Shown here: piece after piece, positions 13,293 to 16,294 of the stretch
Layout of the letters: the number at the start of each line of letters is the position of its first letter
Position numbering within the stretch: position 1 is the stretch's first letter
Origin: an uncultured Oscillospiraceae bacterium
GTDB taxonomy: Bacteria; Bacillota; Clostridia; Oscillospirales; Ruminococcaceae
Assembly (NCBI GenBank): GCA_910578255.1
Contig: CAJTQM010000032.1
Span: 1-16,294, forward strand
Reading direction: 5' to 3'
Length of the DNA: 16,294 bases
Program-made: the position numbers and the translations under genes
Notes under the pieces: generated by a model
Databases searched by the model: none
The model's input: the letters and a program-made list of their open reading frames with translations, nothing else
Told to the model about the DNA's origin: nothing

Positions 13293-14552
13293 ATGGAACT
13301 TAGTAAAAGCAATGTGAAAAAAATCTTGGGGATTGTGGCTTTTGGCGTTTTGCTGCTGGTTGGGGCCATGCACCTGGATATTGTTTTGCAGGTGCTTAAA
13401 AAGGGTGTAGGACTGATAAAGCCCTTTGTAATCGGCTGCGGAATGGCGTTTATCATGAATGTTTTGCTGCGCCAGATAGAGGAAAGGTGGTTTGCGCCGC
13501 TGAACCGCAGAAATTTCCCCTGGTGGAACCGCAGCCGGCGGGCTGTCTGCGTGGTGCTGACCATCATTTTGCTGGCCGGACTGATTTTTATCCTGCTATT
13601 CATGATTGTGCCGGAGATTGTCCGCACCGGGCAGATGCTGGCGTCTCAGCTGCCGGGCCAGCTGGACCGGTTTTTTGCCTGGATGCAGAATTGGCTGGCG
13701 TCTTTGCAGATCCCGATTGAAACCTTCCAGACCATTGATATCGACTGGAACAAAGTGGTCGAGGTGGTGAGCAATTCCATTAAAAATGGCGGCTTGGCGG
13801 TGTTTAACACAACGGTGGGCATCACTTCTTCTGTGGTGGGATGGGTGATGAACCTGGTTCTGGGAGCGGTCTTTTCCATCTATTTGCTGCTGCAAAAGGA
13901 GCAGCTGGGCGCCCAACTGACAAACGCCATGCTGGCCTTTCTACCCAAAGAGCGGGTGGAAAGAATCTTGGAGGTAGGCCGGCTGTCCAACCGCATTTTT
14001 GGAAAATTTGTCTCCGGTCAATGCACCGAGGCGGTGATTCTCGGGGTGCTGTGCTTTATCGGAATGACGGTGTTTTCCATGCCCTATGCGATGATGGTTT
14101 CGGTCGTTGTTGGCGCAACGGCGCTGATTCCTATGTTTGGCGCCTTTATCGGGTCTTTTATCGGCGCTTTTCTGATCTTGATGGTTGACCCTATACAGGC
14201 TGTGTGGTTTTTGGTGTACATTGTTGTTTTGCAGCAGCTGGAGGGGAACCTGATCTATCCGCGGGTGGTGGGCAAATCAGTAGGCCTGCCCGGAATCTGG
14301 GTGCTGGTGGCGGTTACCATCGGTGGCAGCCTTTGGGGCGTGATGGGAATTTTGCTGAGTGTGCCGGTCTGTTCGGTGCTGTATTCCCTGTCCCGGCAGC
14401 TGGTGCGGGACCGTCTGCGAAAAAGAAAGCTGTCGGCCGTAACGACGGTATCAGATGAGGAGAAAGTTTCCCCGGATTTTTCGGAAAACGAGGAGGATAC
14501 CAAAGGGCGGGAAAAATCAAAGGACGCAAAAAAGAAAAAGGGCAGGCGATAA
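13293..14552 (+). CDS. AI-2E family transporter (membrane protein)
   Basis: 419 residues. Hydrophobic spans lie at about 10-28, 36-58, 84-107 and 177-200, with a dense cluster at 245-365. A long non-membrane loop (110-175) separates the N-terminal pair from the rest. The C-terminal segment Tyr-Pro-Arg-Val-Val-Gly-Lys-Ser-Val-Gly-Leu-Pro (322-333), followed by Gly-Gly-x-Leu-x-Gly-x-x-Gly, is the hallmark of the AI-2E/UPF0118 family. Family members include E. coli TqsA (AI-2 export) and sodium/proton antiporters of the same fold, so the substrate here is unknown. The last ~48 residues are highly charged (Lys, Glu, Asp) and likely cytoplasmic. It lies 44 bases after carB with AGGAGAGGG upstream. 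Co-transcription with pyr is possible, but a functional link is not implied. Confidence 0.88.
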   Translation: MELSKSNVKKILGIVAFGVLLLVGAMHLDIVLQVLKKGVGLIKPFVIGCGMAFIMNVLLRQIEERWFAPLNRRNFPWWNRSRRAVCVVLTIILLAGLIFILLFMIVPEIVRTGQMLASQLPGQLDRFFAWMQNWLASLQIPIETFQTIDIDWNKVVEVVSNSIKNGGLAVFNTTVGITSSVVGWVMNLVLGAVFSIYLLLQKEQLGAQLTNAMLAFLPKERVERILEVGRLSNRIFGKFVSGQCTEAVILGVLCFIGMTVFSMPYAMMVSVVVGATALIPMFGAFIGSFIGAFLILMVDPIQAVWFLVYIVVLQQLEGNLIYPRVVGKSVGLPGIWVLVAVTIGGSLWGVMGILLSVPVCSVLYSLSRQLVRDRLRKRKLSAVTTVSDEEKVSPDFSENEEDTKGREKSKDAKKKKGRR

Positions 14553-14590
14553 AAAATCCCCCGATGGAAATTTTCCATCGGGGGATTTTT
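14553..14590. terminator. Strong bidirectional terminator
   Basis: A near-perfect 18-bp inverted repeat (AAAATCCCCCGATGGAAA at 14553-14570 and its complement at 14572-14589) has T runs on both strands. It lies directly after the AI-2E-family stop and 2 bases beyond the stop of the convergent hemerythrin gene, so it serves both. Confidence 0.92.
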
Positions 14591-14591
14591 G

Positions 14592-15941
14592 TCACGCTTT
14601 TCGCTTTTCTAAAAAACTGTCGATTTCTTTTTTTATATCCGGGAGTTTTGAGTGCTTTAGCAGGTATCCTGCCGGCTTTAAAGGCATGACCTTGATCATG
14701 CTCTCCGGATCCCGCCGGCTGGTTAAGAAGAAGACTGGCAGACCCTCAAATTCTTTGACCGAGCGAAGCATTTCCAACGTCTGTCTGCCGTCGCAAATGG
14801 GCATTTCGTAATCCAGCAAAACCAGATCCGGCCGGTTCAGTGTAACGGCCCGGATCGCGGCCACGCCTGAGTCGGCCAGGTCAACCTCATAGTCCCCGCT
14901 TAAAAGATCCTTCATCCCTTGGCGGATGGTCATAGAATCGTCCACAACCAGCACCTTTTGTTTTGTGCTGGCAGTCTCGCGGTTCGACAGGTATTTTTCC
15001 ACCTCATCCATGGCGTTTTCCTTCTCAATCGGGGTTCCAACGCCTTTTTCGATTAGATGAGGCGCGATGACACAATAGGAAAAATATCCGCCGCCGGTAT
15101 CGAACAAAAGGCTGGCCTGCGGTTTTTCCTTTTCGAAAATTTTATGAAATTCGTCATAGGTCAAGAGATTTTCTTCTTCCAGCGTATATGCCTCTAAAGC
15201 GGGAAACTGCTCCATCACCCGCCCCACAAACTGCCGCGCCGTATAACGAGAGGCGTGAATCAGCATATTATCCAGCTTGTTGGTTTGAATACCCAGAACT
15301 TTGCCTACGGTGTTGATCAACAGCTGATCCTCCAGCGCGAGAAGGACCTCGTAGCCCTTTCCCGTTTCGCCCATGCCATAGACAAGACGGTAATAAACGC
15401 CTTTGCCGAACCGCTCTCCGCTGTACGCGTCACTGATCATCTGAGACTCCAGATGGAACATATCGAACACAAGCTGGAGAATCACCTTTTTCATCGCCGC
15501 CAGTTCCTCGCCCGGCAAAAGGGCATCCCATTTTTTCGCCTGTTTTCCCGTGATAGAAAGATCCTCCGTTAGAGTGTGCCCGATGAGCCACCCGGCGCAA
15601 ACGCCCAAAAAGTGGTTAATTGAGTCGAGGGAATACTCCGTCTGTTCCAATTCATGCTCCAGCGCGGGAAGGGTGTTCTCCCGGAAACCGTCGTGAATCC
15701 GCTGATGCTGTGGAAGCCACTGATAGCCGATGGAGCGCATATACTCTTCTTCGTCTGAAAAGTGCTTGGTCGCATGGGCTTTAAAAAACTTAATTCCCTC
15801 GCGGCACGCCCATTGATTGTTTTTTTCATCATCTTTAAAACGAAAAAGCTTATTGATAATTTTAAAAAGCTGCTGGTGTTCTTTGTCGATAATATCTACG
15901 CCGAGATTATACTCTTCCTTCCATTCAAATTGGGAATCCAT
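14592..15941 (-). CDS. Hemerythrin / middle domain / response-regulator receiver protein
   Basis: 449 residues from the ATG at 15939-15941, chosen for AAAGGAGG 7 bases upstream over a start 7 codons earlier. Residues 1-135 form a bacteriohemerythrin domain with the full di-iron set: H22, H60 and E64 (HxxxE), H79 and H83 (HxxxH), H122 and D127 (HxxxxD). Such domains bind O2 or sense redox state. Residues ~145-310 are a mixed domain that vaguely recalls CheX-like folds, but I see no ExxN phosphatase motif, so it is unassigned. Residues ~328-449 are a receiver domain: D334/D335, phospho-acceptor D377 in Leu-Leu-Asp-Tyr-Glu-Met-Pro, T407, and K422 before Pro. There is no DNA-binding output domain and no membrane span, so a cytoplasmic O2- or redox-linked signalling role is likely. 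No histidine kinase or chemotaxis gene is adjacent. Confidence 0.88.
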   Translation of the reverse strand: MDSQFEWKEEYNLGVDIIDKEHQQLFKIINKLFRFKDDEKNNQWACREGIKFFKAHATKHFSDEEEYMRSIGYQWLPQHQRIHDGFRENTLPALEHELEQTEYSLDSINHFLGVCAGWLIGHTLTEDLSITGKQAKKWDALLPGEELAAMKKVILQLVFDMFHLESQMISDAYSGERFGKGVYYRLVYGMGETGKGYEVLLALEDQLLINTVGKVLGIQTNKLDNMLIHASRYTARQFVGRVMEQFPALEAYTLEEENLLTYDEFHKIFEKEKPQASLLFDTGGGYFSYCVIAPHLIEKGVGTPIEKENAMDEVEKYLSNRETASTKQKVLVVDDSMTIRQGMKDLLSGDYEVDLADSGVAAIRAVTLNRPDLVLLDYEMPICDGRQTLEMLRSVKEFEGLPVFFLTSRRDPESMIKVMPLKPAGYLLKHSKLPDIKKEIDSFLEKRKA

Positions 15942-15977
15942 AGTATGGCCTCCTTTTCCCAAAACACCTTTATTTGT

Positions 15978-15983
15978 ATTATA
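15978..15983 (-). promoter_or_regulatory. Possible -10 box for the hemerythrin-receiver gene
   Basis: TATAAT on the minus strand, 36 bases before the start codon. The best -35 candidate (TTGAGA) is only 13 bases away, which is too short; at 17 bases there is only a T run. Either the -35 is weak or an activator is needed. Confidence 0.4.
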
Positions 15984-16044
15984 AAATGGTTGATTATCTC
16001 AAAAAAGCCTTGATTTACGGGCATACAAGCAGGATTTCAAGCTG

Positions 16045-16066
16045 AATTTACTACCAATTTACTACT
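16045..16066. repeat. 11-bp tandem direct repeat AATTTACTAC(C/T)
   Basis: Two consecutive copies, AATTTACTACC (16045-16055) and AATTTACTACT (16056-16066), differ only in the last base. AGCCTTGAT words flank them on both sides (16006-16014 and 16079-16087). Such arrangements resemble recombinase arm or core sites at the edges of integrated elements, but no integrase is visible. Confidence 0.5.
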
Positions 16067-16144
16067 TTTGAGGGAAAGAGCCTTGATATGCCGCCCGGAA
16101 CCCTGCAAGCCCAAACACCAGCACACAGCATTGAGAAAGAATAA

Positions 16145-16294
16145 ATGAAAACTGAATACGACGCATACGCGGCGTTTCTCTATCCCAACACGGGAGAACA
16201 GGAACGCCGCTTTTTTTATGCCCTCATGTTACGCAGTAGGGGCAAAAAGAGCCTTGCTACAAGCGGCTTTACGGGCGCGCTTTTGCCGGGGACA
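16145..16294 (+). CDS. Partial ORF running off the right edge, unknown
   Basis: The frame is open from ATG 16145 to the window end (50 codons, no stop). The predicted start region is polar and aromatic (Met-Lys-Thr-Glu-Tyr-Asp-Ala-Tyr), followed by an Arg-Arg-Phe-Phe-Tyr segment and a basic stretch near residues 30-35. No strong Shine-Dalgarno is seen (GAGAAAG about 7 bases upstream). A terminator-like hairpin falls inside it, which argues against, or for a regulated, reading. I do not recognise a family. It could be the first gene of another accessory element or a chance ORF. Confidence 0.3.
   Translation, partial: MKTEYDAYAAFLYPNTGEQERRFFYALMLRSRGKKSLATSGFTGALLPGT
16169..16217 (+). terminator. 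Terminator-like hairpin with T7 tail
   Basis: GCGGCGTT (16169-16176) pairs perfectly with AACGCCGC (16203-16210), with inner TCTC/GAGA pairing possible, and seven T residues follow at 16211-16217. No coding gene is seen just upstream on the plus strand, so it may end a small RNA or an unrecognised short transcript, or act as an attenuator. It overlaps the partial ORF at the edge. Confidence 0.45.

Noticed and set aside
1..16294. CRISPR array, tRNA or rRNA genes, insertion sequence ends
   Set aside because: No regularly spaced repeats, cloverleaf-like sequence, rRNA sequence or transposase ORF was noticed by eye on either strand.

Overview
The window looks like a chromosomal segment of a Gram-positive Clostridia-type bacterium. 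This is inferred from the strong AGGAGG ribosome sites, the Firmicutes-type PyrK/PyrD pair, the PyrE C-terminal Cys-Pro-Leu-Cys motif and the long type-2 PyrF. I cannot name the genus. The window has three parts.

(1) Positions 1 to about 3,000, minus strand, hold part of an integrated filamentous-phage (inovirus-like) genome. Reading in its own direction from right to left: a small ssDNA-binding-like protein; a cruciform with a CTTGATA nick-site motif in its bulge; an HUH rolling-circle initiator; an acidic signal-peptide/TM protein; a classical pVIII-like major coat precursor; a terminator; a small TM protein; and a secreted protein that runs off the left edge. The secreted protein has no ATG, GTG or TTG at its expected start, which is an ATC. 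No integrase and no Zot/pI ATPase is visible, so the left part of the provirus lies outside the window. The element is more A+T rich than what follows.

(2) Positions 3,130-13,248, plus strand, hold a complete UMP biosynthesis operon: leader peptide, pyrB, pyrC, pyrF, pyrK, pyrD, pyrE, carA, carB. It starts from a near-consensus sigma-A promoter. Its leader resembles the E. coli pyrBI attenuator: a 43-codon, Phe-rich leader ORF with a strong Shine-Dalgarno runs over a U-rich tract and an intrinsic terminator and stops just beyond it. No PyrR-binding motif was recognised. PyrB carries a C-terminal extension with a PyrI-like four-cysteine zinc motif but no nucleotide-binding regulatory domain. 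CarAB makes carbamoyl phosphate, PyrB and PyrC build dihydroorotate, PyrD with PyrK oxidises it, and PyrE and PyrF convert orotate to UMP. An AI-2E-family membrane protein gene follows in the same direction.

(3) Positions 14,553-16,294: a strong bidirectional terminator separates the AI-2E-family gene from a convergent gene for a three-part protein (hemerythrin, middle domain, response-regulator receiver). The last ~290 bases are different in character, with an 11-bp tandem repeat, recurring AGCCTTG words, a terminator-like hairpin and an ORF open at the edge. They may be the start of another accessory element, but this is not established.
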